A stretch of DNA of 64,000 bases from Pseudomonas purpurea (GTDB lineage: Bacteria; Pseudomonadota; Gammaproteobacteria; Pseudomonadales; Pseudomonadaceae). The DNA lies in NCBI RefSeq assembly GCF_039908635.1, contig NZ_CP150918.1:3095001-3159000 (forward strand), given 5' to 3'. A program made the position numbers and the translations under genes. Every line of letters starts with the position of its first letter. Positions within the stretch are counted from its first letter, which is position 1. Under the pieces are notes generated by a model. That model ran no database searches. It had not been told where the DNA came from and saw only the letters and a program-made list of their open reading frames with translations. Of the stretch, positions 35,287 to 43,814 are shown one piece after another.

Positions 35287-36243
35287 CTAAAGTTTCTCCT
35301 CCAGCACTTTATTCAACTGCGCCCCGTCGATACTCAAGGTCGCGGTGTTGAGCATGCCTTCCAGGTATGCCTTGGCGATCTGTTCCTGACGCTGGGCACG
35401 CAAGGCCTGGGTCAGGCGATCCCGCAATTCGTCCAGCGTGGCCACGCGCGCCGGTTGGTGCTCGGTGAGCTTGATCACATGGAACCCCGCCGTGCTCTGC
35501 ACCGGATCGGCCACCGCGCCGACCTTCAGCCGCGCCACGGCCACCCGCACTTCCGGCACCAGTTGCTGCAAGGGTTGCAACCCGGTGTCCCCACCGCGTT
35601 GTGCGCTGCCCGGATCCTGTGAGTACTCAGCAACCAGCGCCGTGAACTCGGCGGACGACATGCCTTGGGCCTTTTTGCTCAGGTCCAGCGCTTGCTTGCG
35701 CACCGCGTCGAGGTTTTGCGGGTCCGGCGTGGCGAGAAAAATCTGGCTGACGCGGTACAGCGCCGGGGTCATCCAGGCCGACTTCCCGGTGTCATAAGCC
35801 TGCTGCAACTCGGCTTCGCTCGGGTAGCCGGCCGGAACCTGGCTGACCGACTGCAAGTAGTCACGGAACACGATCTGTTCGGTGGCCGCACGGGTTTGCA
35901 GCGCAACGTCCGGGCGCTGCGCCCAACCTTGGGCATCGGCCTGTTCCAGCACGGCTTTTTGCGCCAGGCGCGTGCGGATCCAGCTTTCCAGTGCCGGGCG
36001 ATCGCCACGCAACTGCTCGCGGGACTCGACCGGCAACGCGGCGAACAACGCCTTGAGCTCATCGGGTGCAACGATCTGATTGCCCAGGCGCGCCACCGCC
36101 TCGCCCTCCGCGCCGACCTTGGGCAGTGTCGGCGCAGGCGTTTGTGCGGCCACCGGGTCAGCGCCCGGGCGCATGCCCAGGCCGACCGCGATCACCAGCA
36201 AGGCCAGCGCACCGGCGCTGGCCACGAGGGTGCGTTTTCTCAC
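35287..36243 (-). CDS. PpiC/SurA-type peptidyl-prolyl isomerase, pdt cluster
   Basis: 318-aa exported or membrane-anchored folding factor. The N-terminal hydrophobic segment is LVASAGALALLVIAVGLGM, then a SurA_N-like helical part (about residues 50-150), and a parvulin domain (about 160-265: ALYRVSQIFLATPDPQNLDA, FTALVAEYSQDPGSAQRGGD, VADPVQSTAGFHVIKLTEHQ). Start is GTG, overlapping the YbjN stop by 4 bp (GTGA). As the last gene of the two-partner secretion cluster it probably helps fold the exoprotein, transporter or porin in the periplasm. Confidence 0.9.
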   Translation of the reverse strand: MRKRTLVASAGALALLVIAVGLGMRPGADPVAAQTPAPTLPKVGAEGEAVARLGNQIVAPDELKALFAALPVESREQLRGDRPALESWIRTRLAQKAVLEQADAQGWAQRPDVALQTRAATEQIVFRDYLQSVSQVPAGYPSEAELQQAYDTGKSAWMTPALYRVSQIFLATPDPQNLDAVRKQALDLSKKAQGMSSAEFTALVAEYSQDPGSAQRGGDTGLQPLQQLVPEVRVAVARLKVGAVADPVQSTAGFHVIKLTEHQPARVATLDELRDRLTQALRAQRQEQIAKAYLEGMLNTATLSIDGAQLNKVLEEKL

Positions 36244-36728
36244 AGGCTCTGCACCTCTTCCTGAGGCACGGGTTCGGTTTTTTCAGCCTGGGCCTGCAAC
36301 TGCGCGGCGTGCTGGCTGTAGTCACGCAGGTAAACGATGAATTCCTGAAGCAGGCGGTCCCACAGTTCCAGGTTGCTGCGCAGGTGATCGACGCTGACAC
36401 CGGCGGCTAGTATCACGTCCATTTCCATCACCAGGAACTCGCCCTGCACCGACAACCGGGCAAACCGGCGCGAGGCGTTCCACAATTCGGCCAGCCCGGC
36501 CGGCAACTCACCTTGCACCCGCAGGGCGCAACTGAAGGTGAAGTCGACAAAACTGCCCTGATCCGCCGCCGGGTTACCGAAACGCACGGCGTAACCGATG
36601 CCCTGGCTGGCGCTGAGCAGTTGCACGATACCGTTCTGTTCGGTCTGGTTGACCCGATAACCGGCACCTTGCAGGACGTCGGTCAGGGATTGCGGGCTAA
36701 CGCTGACGATCAGTTGCGCTTGAGTCAT
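36240..36728 (-). CDS. YbjN-domain protein, pdt cluster
   Basis: 162-aa soluble protein with the YbjN (bacterial sensory transduction regulator-like / type III chaperone-like) fold: LIVSVSPQSLTDVLQGAGYR, QGIGYAVRFGNPAADQG, FVDFTFSCALRVQGELPAGL, WNASRRFARLSVQGEFLVME, MDVILAAGVSVDHLRSNLEL. The C-terminus is glutamine/glutamate-rich. The start has AAGGAAG 8-12 bp upstream, and there is no signal peptide. It overlaps the isomerase gene by 4 bp and follows the coiled-coil gene closely. Role in the cluster unknown; a chaperone is a reasonable guess. Confidence 0.8.
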   Translation of the reverse strand: MTQAQLIVSVSPQSLTDVLQGAGYRVNQTEQNGIVQLLSASQGIGYAVRFGNPAADQGSFVDFTFSCALRVQGELPAGLAELWNASRRFARLSVQGEFLVMEMDVILAAGVSVDHLRSNLELWDRLLQEFIVYLRDYSQHAAQLQAQAEKTEPVPQEEVQSL

Positions 36729-36748
36729 GGTTGATTCTTCCTTGGTCA

Positions 36749-37360
36749 TCAATGAGCCGCTGCCTGAGGGGCATCGAACTGAGTCTTGTACAAATCGTCG
36801 CCAAAGCCTTGGGCCAGTTCCTCGAACCTGACCCGGGCACTGCCGGCGAACGGTTGGCGAATCTTCATGACTTCGCTCACATCGATTTTTTCGTAAGCCT
36901 GGAGAATCTCCTTGGCCACGCCATACATCTGCTGATTCTTGACCGAACATTGCTGCACTTGTGTGTCACGTTCGGCCAATTGCGCCTGAAGCTTAGACCG
37001 TTCTGCCTCTTTGCCACGGGCCATGACCAATAGCTCGTCGTAAGCCTGTTTGAACTTGCCGATCTGCTCGCTGCTGGCGGCTGCCTGCGCCTGGGCACGG
37101 CTTTGCAGGCTGTCCTGCTGACCGGTCAACTGTTCCGACAGGGCCTTGGTCTTGGCCAGTTCCGCCGTCAATTGCTTGATCTGCGCTTGAGACGCCTTGG
37201 CCTGGTTCTCGGCGGCGATCCGCGCAGCGCTGGCCTGGGCCTGTTCGCTTTGCAGCGATTGCAATTGCGCGGTGGTGCTGCGCAGTTGCGTGCGCAGGCG
37301 TTCTTCCATGCCTTCGGCCGACACGCCACTGGCGAAACACACACCGACGGCCAACAACAT
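36749..37360 (-). CDS. Exported coiled-coil protein, pdt cluster; start region possibly frameshifted
   Basis: 203 aa from the first in-frame ATG. A very short hydrophobic start (MLLAVGVCFASGVSA) is followed by about 110 residues of Ala/Gln/Glu-rich coiled coil (TAQLQSLQSEQAQASAARIA, AAENQAKASQAQIKQLTAEL) and a C-terminal helical domain (VAKEILQAYEKIDVSEVMKI). No ribosome site precedes ATG 37360. A good GGGAG stands before an ATG at 37395, but that frame is shifted by one. Adding one base in the G/C run near 37372-37378 would join them into a normal signal peptide beginning MNMRAQGP. It probably acts as a periplasmic linker. Confidence 0.72.
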   Translation of the reverse strand: MLLAVGVCFASGVSAEGMEERLRTQLRSTTAQLQSLQSEQAQASAARIAAENQAKASQAQIKQLTAELAKTKALSEQLTGQQDSLQSRAQAQAAASSEQIGKFKQAYDELLVMARGKEAERSKLQAQLAERDTQVQQCSVKNQQMYGVAKEILQAYEKIDVSEVMKIRQPFAGSARVRFEELAQGFGDDLYKTQFDAPQAAAH

Positions 37361-37413
37361 GTACGTCCAGCGGGGCCCTGGGCTCGCATGTTCATGACGG
37401 TTCTCCCGGCGCC

Positions 37414-39111
37414 TTAGAAGCGCGTGTTGATTTCAAGCTGCAAGACATCGATGTCGAACGGCGCGCCATACACCGCTTCGGAACTCAGCCAGCGGCCGGT
37501 GGCGAAGACGTTCTTGGCCAGCCCATAGTTGCCGCCCATGAAGTAACCCTTGGCGTTGGTCCCGCCGAGGTGGAACGAAGAGTCGTTGAAGCCGTCCGGC
37601 AAGGCATCCGGCTGGATGTACTTGTAGCCGGCGAAGAAGTTCCAGTCGCCCTGCTTCTTCAACTCCAGGCTGTTGCCCAGGGTGAACTGGACCATCCAGG
37701 CATTGGCGCCACTCTTGATGTTGCCGTCGCTGTCGAGGTTGTTGACGATCTGGCCTTCGGAGCGCTTGCGCATGTCGCCTTCGTCGTAGCCCAGGTTGTG
37801 GATGTAGTTGCCCTGGCTGCGCAATTTGAAATCTTCCGGCAGGTCGGTATCCCAGACCAGGTTCAGGTCCAGCAGGTTGAACTCCGAGGCCAGGCCGACG
37901 AACTGCGGCTGCGGCGTGGTTTTCGGGTTGAGCGGGTTCGGCGTGATGTCGCGCAGCAGGAACACGCTGTTGCCCTTCTGCATGAATGCCACGCGGGTGC
38001 CGTCGGTGTCGCAGCCCGGCGCACCAGCCCAGGGTTCGCAAGGGCTGGAGCGCTGGCCTTCGATGTCGTCGAAACGGTAATAGGCCAGCGCACCCTTGAG
38101 GCGGTTGTGGCTGTTGAGCGCCCAATTGGCGCCGATCTGCGCGCCGTACAGCCACTTGTTGTCGCTGTCTTCCTTGTCGGTGCCGTTGCTGGTGGACGTG
38201 TCGTTGGTGTATTCCACCGGGAACGCACCGACGGTGCCGAACACGCCCCAGTTCTGGCTGAGTGCGTGATTGAAGGTCGCGGCCACACCGTCGAAATTCA
38301 GGTCGTTGGAATAGAGCATGTCGGTGGAATAGAACGGGTTGGCGATCCGGCCACCGGTCAGGGTCAACTCCTCGGACGGCTTCCAGGTCAGGTAACCCTG
38401 GTCGAGCCAGATGTCTTTCTTGCCAAAGCCTCCGCCCAGGGTTTGGGTGGTCGACACCGGGTTGTTGTCGGAGCCGGTGCCAATGCGGATGCCCGCTGAC
38501 CACTGCGGCGCAATCACCGCTTTCATGCCCAGGCGAGCGCGCAGGCGGAACAGGTTTTCCCGGTCTTCACGGGTATTGAGCAACGGCGGCAGGCTGGAAC
38601 TGCTGTTCGGGTTGACGTCGTAAGGGCCTTTGTCGTTGAGCTTGGCGAAGTCGACGATCTGGTTGCTGTTGCTGCCCGAGTAATAACGCGACTCGTCACG
38701 CAGGCGGATATCGCCATCGAAACTGATGCGTGACACCCAGTCCGGGAAGGTGTTGGGCTGCGCCCAGTTTTCCTGTTTGGCGGTGGCCATGACCTCAGCC
38801 TTGACCTGGTCACGAATCTGCTCGCGAACAATATTCGGCACGTACTGCACGCGCACATCCCCCGGCGCGGCGGCCGGGCCCGCGGCCACCGCGGTGGCGG
38901 TCTGACGCGCCTGTACCGCTTCCTTTTCTGCCTGGGCGATCAGGCCTTCGGCCTGGTCCTGCTTGAGCACGCCTTGCTGCACCAGCAAGCGGATCAGATT
39001 GATCGTGGCGTTTTCCGAGGGCGCAGGCGCTGCCGCCGCGTGCCCGACCAGGGTCGCGATGACCATGCCGACCGCCAGGGACAATCGATTCACGTTGGAA
39101 ATCATCTGCAC
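37414..39111 (-). CDS. Putative outer-membrane porin with N-terminal coiled coil, pdt cluster
   Basis: 565-aa exported protein. The signal peptide ends near VGHAAAAPA; a helical N-terminal region follows (ATINLIRLLVQQGVLKQDQA, EGLIAQAEKEAVQARQTATA), then a large beta barrel (DWVSRISFDGDIRLRDESRY, FRLRARLGMKAVIAPQWSAG, DQGYLTWKPSEELTLTGGRI) ending in DIDVLQLEINTRF with the C-terminal Phe typical of outer-membrane proteins. The pattern is that of the putative-porin family. It is read in the same direction as TonB/ExbBD and PdtAB and probably in the same transcript. Possible roles are a TonB-independent pore or a scaffold at the secretion site. Confidence 0.85.
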   Translation of the reverse strand: MQMISNVNRLSLAVGMVIATLVGHAAAAPAPSENATINLIRLLVQQGVLKQDQAEGLIAQAEKEAVQARQTATAVAAGPAAAPGDVRVQYVPNIVREQIRDQVKAEVMATAKQENWAQPNTFPDWVSRISFDGDIRLRDESRYYSGSNSNQIVDFAKLNDKGPYDVNPNSSSSLPPLLNTREDRENLFRLRARLGMKAVIAPQWSAGIRIGTGSDNNPVSTTQTLGGGFGKKDIWLDQGYLTWKPSEELTLTGGRIANPFYSTDMLYSNDLNFDGVAATFNHALSQNWGVFGTVGAFPVEYTNDTSTSNGTDKEDSDNKWLYGAQIGANWALNSHNRLKGALAYYRFDDIEGQRSSPCEPWAGAPGCDTDGTRVAFMQKGNSVFLLRDITPNPLNPKTTPQPQFVGLASEFNLLDLNLVWDTDLPEDFKLRSQGNYIHNLGYDEGDMRKRSEGQIVNNLDSDGNIKSGANAWMVQFTLGNSLELKKQGDWNFFAGYKYIQPDALPDGFNDSSFHLGGTNAKGYFMGGNYGLAKNVFATGRWLSSEAVYGAPFDIDVLQLEINTRF

Positions 39112-39146
39112 ACAACTCCTTTTGGCAAAACTGCAAAATATGTCGG

Positions 39147-39851
39147 TTAACCCGGACGCCGCCCTTGCAGGGACAGGCGCACGGGTAAAGTCATGGAGGC
39201 CGGGGGCCGTTCCTGTAAATGCGGTGCGGCGCGCAATGCTGCGAGTACCTGGGCGTCGACCTCGGGGTTGCCGCTGGACTTCACCAGCTCGACCCGGGTG
39301 ATCTCGCCGACGCTGCTCAGCCAGACATCGGTCTGCAGCGAAAACGCCAGGTTGCGCAGGTCCGGGTTCTCCCGCAGCAAGCGCTGGAAGGTGAACGCCA
39401 GAAACTGGCTGTAGGTGCCGTTACCCAGGCGCCCGCCTCCGGCGCCAGCCATGCCGCCGCCCTTGCCGGCGCCGATGTTGAAGGCGTCGTTGCCGGACTG
39501 GGCGTCGCCGTCCATCTGCATCGGGTTGGCCAGGTCGTCGACCGGGCTCGGCGGTGCCTCTTCTTCAGGCTTGACCTCCTCGGGTTCGGGCGTTGGCTCG
39601 GGCTCGACCACCTTCTCTTCGACTTTCGGCTCCGGCTCCTTGGGTTTCTCGGGCGGCGGAGGTGGCGGCGGTGGCAACGGAATAATCGTCGGCACCTTCG
39701 GCGCTTCGCGGCGCACGCCGCTCATGTCGTGGGCCCACTGCCAGAGCAGCCAGGCCGCACCGGCACCGAGCAGCAGCCCGGCGCCCCACTTCACGAAGCG
39801 CATCGGTGACTTCTTCACGGGTAACGGGTTGATCGGCTGGTGTGCGGTCAT
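39147..39851 (-). CDS. TonB-like energy transducer, pdt cluster
   Basis: 234-aa inner-membrane protein with a membrane helix (FVKWGAGLLLGAGAAWLLWQ, about residues 19-38), a proline/glutamate-rich rigid spacer (PPPPPPPPEKPKEPEPKVEE), a glycine-rich stretch, and a TonB C-terminal domain (YSQFLAFTFQRLLRENPDLR, LQTDVWLSSVGEITRVELVK, SSGNPEVDAQVLAALRAAPH). It starts 3 bp after the ExbD stop. Together with the two genes upstream it forms a complete local ExbB-ExbD-TonB set. Confidence 0.9.
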   Translation of the reverse strand: MTAHQPINPLPVKKSPMRFVKWGAGLLLGAGAAWLLWQWAHDMSGVRREAPKVPTIIPLPPPPPPPPEKPKEPEPKVEEKVVEPEPTPEPEEVKPEEEAPPSPVDDLANPMQMDGDAQSGNDAFNIGAGKGGGMAGAGGGRLGNGTYSQFLAFTFQRLLRENPDLRNLAFSLQTDVWLSSVGEITRVELVKSSGNPEVDAQVLAALRAAPHLQERPPASMTLPVRLSLQGRRPG

Positions 39852-39853
39852 GG

Positions 39854-40279
39854 TCAGCCCTGGCTCGGTTTGCCGGTGACGAGACCGACCTGGGACAGTT
39901 CCAGGCGCCGCAGCAAGTCCAGCACCTCGATCACCTTCTGGTACTGCACCGTCGCATCACCGCGCACGATCACCGGGAAATCCGGGCTCTGGGCCTTTTC
40001 GATACGCAAGCGGTCTTCAAGCTCCGCCAGGGTCACCGGGTAGGCATCGAGAAACACCTGCCCGCCATCATTGACCGAGATCGCCTTGGTCTTGGCTTCG
40101 GACAGCGACACCGAGGCGCTGGCCTTGGGCAGGTTGATCTGAATCCCGGACACCTGGGCGGTGGCGGTGAGGATGAACATCACCAGCACCACCATCAGCA
40201 CGTCCACCAGCGGTGTGATGTTGATGCTGTCGACCGCCGCGTCATCGTCATCGTCGTGGGAAGCGTTCACTGAAGCCAT
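39854..40279 (-). CDS. exbD2: ExbD/TolR-type biopolymer transport protein, pdt cluster
   Basis: 141-aa inner-membrane protein with a short acidic N-terminus (a run of Asp at residues 9-13), one membrane helix containing the essential proton-path aspartate in NITPLVDVLMVVLVMFIL (D26), and a periplasmic domain (ISVNDGGQVFLDAYPVTLAE, PVIVRGDATVQYQKVIEVLD). It works with the ExbB fusion encoded 11 bp upstream. The symbol follows the P. aeruginosa locus order. Confidence 0.93.
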   Translation of the reverse strand: MASVNASHDDDDDAAVDSINITPLVDVLMVVLVMFILTATAQVSGIQINLPKASASVSLSEAKTKAISVNDGGQVFLDAYPVTLAELEDRLRIEKAQSPDFPVIVRGDATVQYQKVIEVLDLLRRLELSQVGLVTGKPSQG

Positions 40280-40290
40280 GGTCGTTCCCC

Positions 40291-42105
40291 TCAGGCCGGC
40301 ACGGTTGAATTGAGGTGATTGCCACGCTGGTGCGCGGCCTCACTGAACTGGCTTTCGCCGTGCATTTCCGCCAACCGGGTGATGAACTCGTCGACAAACA
40401 CCCGCATGTCCGCGCTGACTTCCTTGTTGCGGGTGATCAGCCGGTTGTAGCCAAACAGCGCGGGGATCGCGACGAACAGGCCCATGGCGGTGGCCAGCAA
40501 CGCGGCGGCCATGCCCGGTGCGATGGCATTGATGTTCACGTCGCCCGCCATCGCGGTGCCGAGGAACACCACCATGATTCCCAGGACCGTGCCGAGCAGG
40601 CCAATGTACGGGCCGCCGGCAATGGCGTTGGACAGGGTCGAGAGTTTCGAACTCAGTTGCTGGTTTTCGCGGGTGCGCACGCCGTCCATGGAGCAGCGAA
40701 TGGCTTCGATGGTCGCCGCCGACACCGACGACGTGTCAGCGCCCTGCTCGCGGCGGGTGCGGATTTCCTTGACCGCCACCAGGTACAGGCGCCACAGCGA
40801 CGAATGTGTCAGGCGCTGGGCCAGTTCCTGGTCGTCGGCAAACATCTCAAGACGCGTACCGACCTTGGCGAACTGTTCGCGGAACACTTCGTTGGCAGCG
40901 CTGAGGCGGCTGACCATGCGGTTCTTGCGGATCATGATGACCCACGACTGGAACATCATCAGCACCAGCACCGCGATGATCACCCAGGCGTCGATGGGCA
41001 CCGCGTTGAGCAGAAAGCCCAGGCTGCCGAAACCGAACCCTGACTGTTCTTCGTCGACACCGTAAGCCACCAGTTTCGACTCGGCGCCCTGGGATGTGGC
41101 ATCGGCCAGCAGTAACGCGGCTGGACGTGCGACCTTGGACAACCGCAGTTCGTCCATCGCGCCATGGAACGGCTGATAACTGCTGAGGGTGCCTTCGGTG
41201 ACCGGCAGGTCGGCGCCGATGGCCATGACCGAATTAAACGCCGGAATCGCCACCGCGAGGCTGGCCGCTTCACGACCGTTGACGAACAACACCACGTTGC
41301 TGCCTTCGGCGGTCAAGGCCAGATGTTGCCATTGGCCAGGGTTGAGCGGCTGGGTCGACACCACGCGCTGGCCGTCGATTTCCACGAACGGCAGCCCCTG
41401 CTTGAGGCCGATCAACAGGCTGCCGGTCCCTTCCCGGCGCGCCAGTAACATCTGCTCGCCAGTGGCCTGATCGAGTCGCAACCAGGCGCTGAAAGTAAAG
41501 GCGCTGCCAGCGTTGTGTTGCAACGAAGGACTGGCCGGCAACAACAGCGGCTGACCGCTGAACTGCAAGGCATGCCCGATCACCCCGTCGATGCTCGCGC
41601 CGGTGGCGCTTTGAGCGGTGTTGCCGTAGGCCGTGGTGTCACGGGCCGGCGTGCCGTTGGCGCCATCGAAGTGATAGAGCACGGTGTAATTGGGATCGAA
41701 CGTCAGCTGACCGTTGCCGGTGGCCGGGGCCTTCTGGTTGCCGTAGTACATCCAGATGTCCTGGCGCTGGCCGCCCTCGACCTTCGGCACATCGACCCAG
41801 ATCAGCGCCATGCCCATCAGCGGGTCGAAACTTTCGATCTGGTGATTGAGCACGGTTTTATCGTCCGCCGCGACAAAACGCAGGTCCGCCCCGTCCTCCT
41901 TGACCCCGTCAAAGGTGAAGTTGCCGGTGTGCAGGCGCACCAGCAACGCGGTGCGACCCAGGGCCTCGTTGATGGCCGCGCCCTGAGGCGTGGTGTCGAC
42001 CGAGATCTGTTTGCGGTAATGCCAGTCGTCCTGCCACCAGGCCTGGGCGGTGGCCGGGAGCACGAAGCCCAGGCAGATCAACACAGCAATGAATAGGCGT
42101 TGCAT
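40291..42105 (-). CDS. exbB2: DUF2341-LamG-ExbB fusion (MotA/TolQ/ExbB proton channel), pdt cluster
   Basis: 604-aa protein with an unusual order of domains: a signal peptide (residues 1-22, ending PATAQA); a DUF2341 domain (about 30-150: GNFTFDGVKEDGADLRFVAA, IWVDVPKVEGGQRQDIWMYY); a LamG/concanavalin-like domain (about 165-335: SAFTFSAWLRLDQATGEQML, NPGQWQHLALTAEGSNVVLF); then an ExbB/TolQ domain with three helices (about 375-590: DAWVIIAVLVLMMFQSWVIM, GPYIGLLGTVLGIMVVFLGT, MAAALLATAMGLFVAIPALF). The proton-channel part is complete, while the first half would stand in the periplasm. Ordinary ExbB proteins are about 240 aa. It lies between pdtB and exbD. Confidence 0.93.
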   Translation of the reverse strand: MQRLFIAVLICLGFVLPATAQAWWQDDWHYRKQISVDTTPQGAAINEALGRTALLVRLHTGNFTFDGVKEDGADLRFVAADDKTVLNHQIESFDPLMGMALIWVDVPKVEGGQRQDIWMYYGNQKAPATGNGQLTFDPNYTVLYHFDGANGTPARDTTAYGNTAQSATGASIDGVIGHALQFSGQPLLLPASPSLQHNAGSAFTFSAWLRLDQATGEQMLLARREGTGSLLIGLKQGLPFVEIDGQRVVSTQPLNPGQWQHLALTAEGSNVVLFVNGREAASLAVAIPAFNSVMAIGADLPVTEGTLSSYQPFHGAMDELRLSKVARPAALLLADATSQGAESKLVAYGVDEEQSGFGFGSLGFLLNAVPIDAWVIIAVLVLMMFQSWVIMIRKNRMVSRLSAANEVFREQFAKVGTRLEMFADDQELAQRLTHSSLWRLYLVAVKEIRTRREQGADTSSVSAATIEAIRCSMDGVRTRENQQLSSKLSTLSNAIAGGPYIGLLGTVLGIMVVFLGTAMAGDVNINAIAPGMAAALLATAMGLFVAIPALFGYNRLITRNKEVSADMRVFVDEFITRLAEMHGESQFSEAAHQRGNHLNSTVPA

Positions 42106-42123
42106 GACAAATACTCCGTAGGT

Positions 42124-43737
42124 TCAAAACGTCGCTTGCAGGTTGAAATGCAGGCGCGATTCCTGCTTCGAGGTGTTCGGCCCATCCAGCAGCGGATAGC
42201 CCCAATCCAGGCTGCCGGACAGCCATTTGCTCAAGCTTGCGCGGGTGCCCAGGCCGACACTCGCCAGGCTGTAGTCGGCTTCCTGATCAGGAAGCTCGTC
42301 GCGCAGGGACAACCGCGCACCTTCGGCAAAGGCGTAGAAGCGCCACTCGTTGACGTAAGTGCCCAGGTACTTGGCCAGGGAAGGCGTGCGCAGTTCCTGG
42401 GAGATCAGCAAGCCGTCATCCCCCGTGCGTTCGGCTGCCAGGTAACCGCGCACCGACGTTGCACCACCGGCGGAGAACTGTTCGTTGGAAACCAATGGCC
42501 CGGAGGCGAGTTGGAAGGCGGTTTTGGAAGCGGTTTGCCAATCGCTGGCGAAGGTGAAGGTGTAATTCAGGTCGCCCTTGAGCACGGCAAAACTGGGGTT
42601 GGCGCGGTAGCGCTTGTAGTCGAAGTCTTCGTCGGAGCTGCCATAGCCAAACAGGCTGCGGGTGCCCGCCACCAGGCTCAGGCCCAGCCCCAACTGGGAG
42701 CTTTCGGTGTAGCGAAAGCCGTTGTAGGCGAAGGTGAATGGCGCGTATTTGAGCGGCACCGTGTCGCGTTCGCCGCCCAGGGTCAGTTGTTCCTTGAAGT
42801 CCTTGAAGTCCACGCCGGCCGAAAACGAGTTCGCCCAGTTACCGGTCGCCGGCAGGCTGTAGATCGCCGAGACCCCGTAGGAATGGCCCTTGCCCAGGAC
42901 GTTGCTGCCACCGATGGTCGCGACGTTGCTGTCGGACTGGTAACCGGCCAGTTGCACGGTCCAGCGCTCGCTCAACGGTGCGCTGTAGGAGCCGGACCAG
43001 ACTTTGGCGTTGTCGGTGTCCTGCGGCGCGGTGAAGTAGGTCAACGAAATACTGTGGCCCAACTGCCAGAGGTTGTTATAGCCGAGCGTGGTCACGGCCC
43101 GCAGTTTCTCGGTGTCGGCGCTGTAGTCGTTGTTCAGGCCGATGCTGGCCTGCCAGGGGTTCTGGTCTTCCACCTGCAAATCGACGTCCATGGTTCCCGG
43201 CCGCTGACCTTCGCGCACCAACGGCATGACCTGACGCCCCGGGGTCTTGTTGAGGCTGGCGAGTTCGCCCTGGACCTTGCTGAAGTCCGGCACTTCGCCT
43301 TCCTTGAGCGCCGGCACCTCTTCGCGGATGTCCAGCGGCGAGTAGTGTTTGGCGCCGACCACCCGGACCCGGCCGACCTTGGTTTCACTGACGTGCAGGT
43401 AGACGATGCCGTCCTCGACCTTCTGCTCCGGCAACTCGACGAACACCGACTGATAGCCGCGCGCCTGATAGACCTTCTGCAACGCCTCGCGGGCGCCTTC
43501 GATATCGCTCAAGGCTTTTTGCGGGCCGAGAAACGGGTACACCGCTTCCTCGATCGCCCGCGCATCGAGCACGGTGTTGCCGCGCACGAAGTACTCGTTC
43601 ACATCCACTAACTTCGCCGGCGGCGCAACCTCCTCGGCCATCACCGGCTGCACCAGCATCGCCGACACCAGCCAGCCGCACGCCGGCAGCCAGCGTGCGG
43701 TTCTGCGCGCTCGCCCGGGTTTGAAAAAATGCTCCAC
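42124..43737 (-). CDS. pdtB: Two-partner secretion outer-membrane transporter (TpsB, ShlB/FhaC family)
   Basis: 537-aa Omp85-superfamily transporter that exports the cognate TpsA across the outer membrane. A signal peptide (GTG start, ending VQPVMAEE) is followed by two POTRA domains (about 45-205: VNEYFVRGNTVLDARAIEEA, VYLHVSETKVGRVRVVGAKH, VQVEDQNP-like strand) and a 16-strand barrel ending LHFNLQATF. The lid-lock motif VRGYLAAERTGDDG is visible. GTG 43735-43737 was chosen because AGGGGG lies 4-9 bp before it; a longer ATG frame has no such site and would spoil the signal peptide. Downstream of phdA, probably in the same transcript. Confidence 0.9.
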   Translation of the reverse strand: MEHFFKPGRARRTARWLPACGWLVSAMLVQPVMAEEVAPPAKLVDVNEYFVRGNTVLDARAIEEAVYPFLGPQKALSDIEGAREALQKVYQARGYQSVFVELPEQKVEDGIVYLHVSETKVGRVRVVGAKHYSPLDIREEVPALKEGEVPDFSKVQGELASLNKTPGRQVMPLVREGQRPGTMDVDLQVEDQNPWQASIGLNNDYSADTEKLRAVTTLGYNNLWQLGHSISLTYFTAPQDTDNAKVWSGSYSAPLSERWTVQLAGYQSDSNVATIGGSNVLGKGHSYGVSAIYSLPATGNWANSFSAGVDFKDFKEQLTLGGERDTVPLKYAPFTFAYNGFRYTESSQLGLGLSLVAGTRSLFGYGSSDEDFDYKRYRANPSFAVLKGDLNYTFTFASDWQTASKTAFQLASGPLVSNEQFSAGGATSVRGYLAAERTGDDGLLISQELRTPSLAKYLGTYVNEWRFYAFAEGARLSLRDELPDQEADYSLASVGLGTRASLSKWLSGSLDWGYPLLDGPNTSKQESRLHFNLQATF

Positions 43738-43814
43738 ACCACCCCCTGAATTCGAAAAGACTGCATACCGCGTGTTCGCAACCACCGTCGCTGTCTGTAC
43801 AGCGTTTGGTGCGC

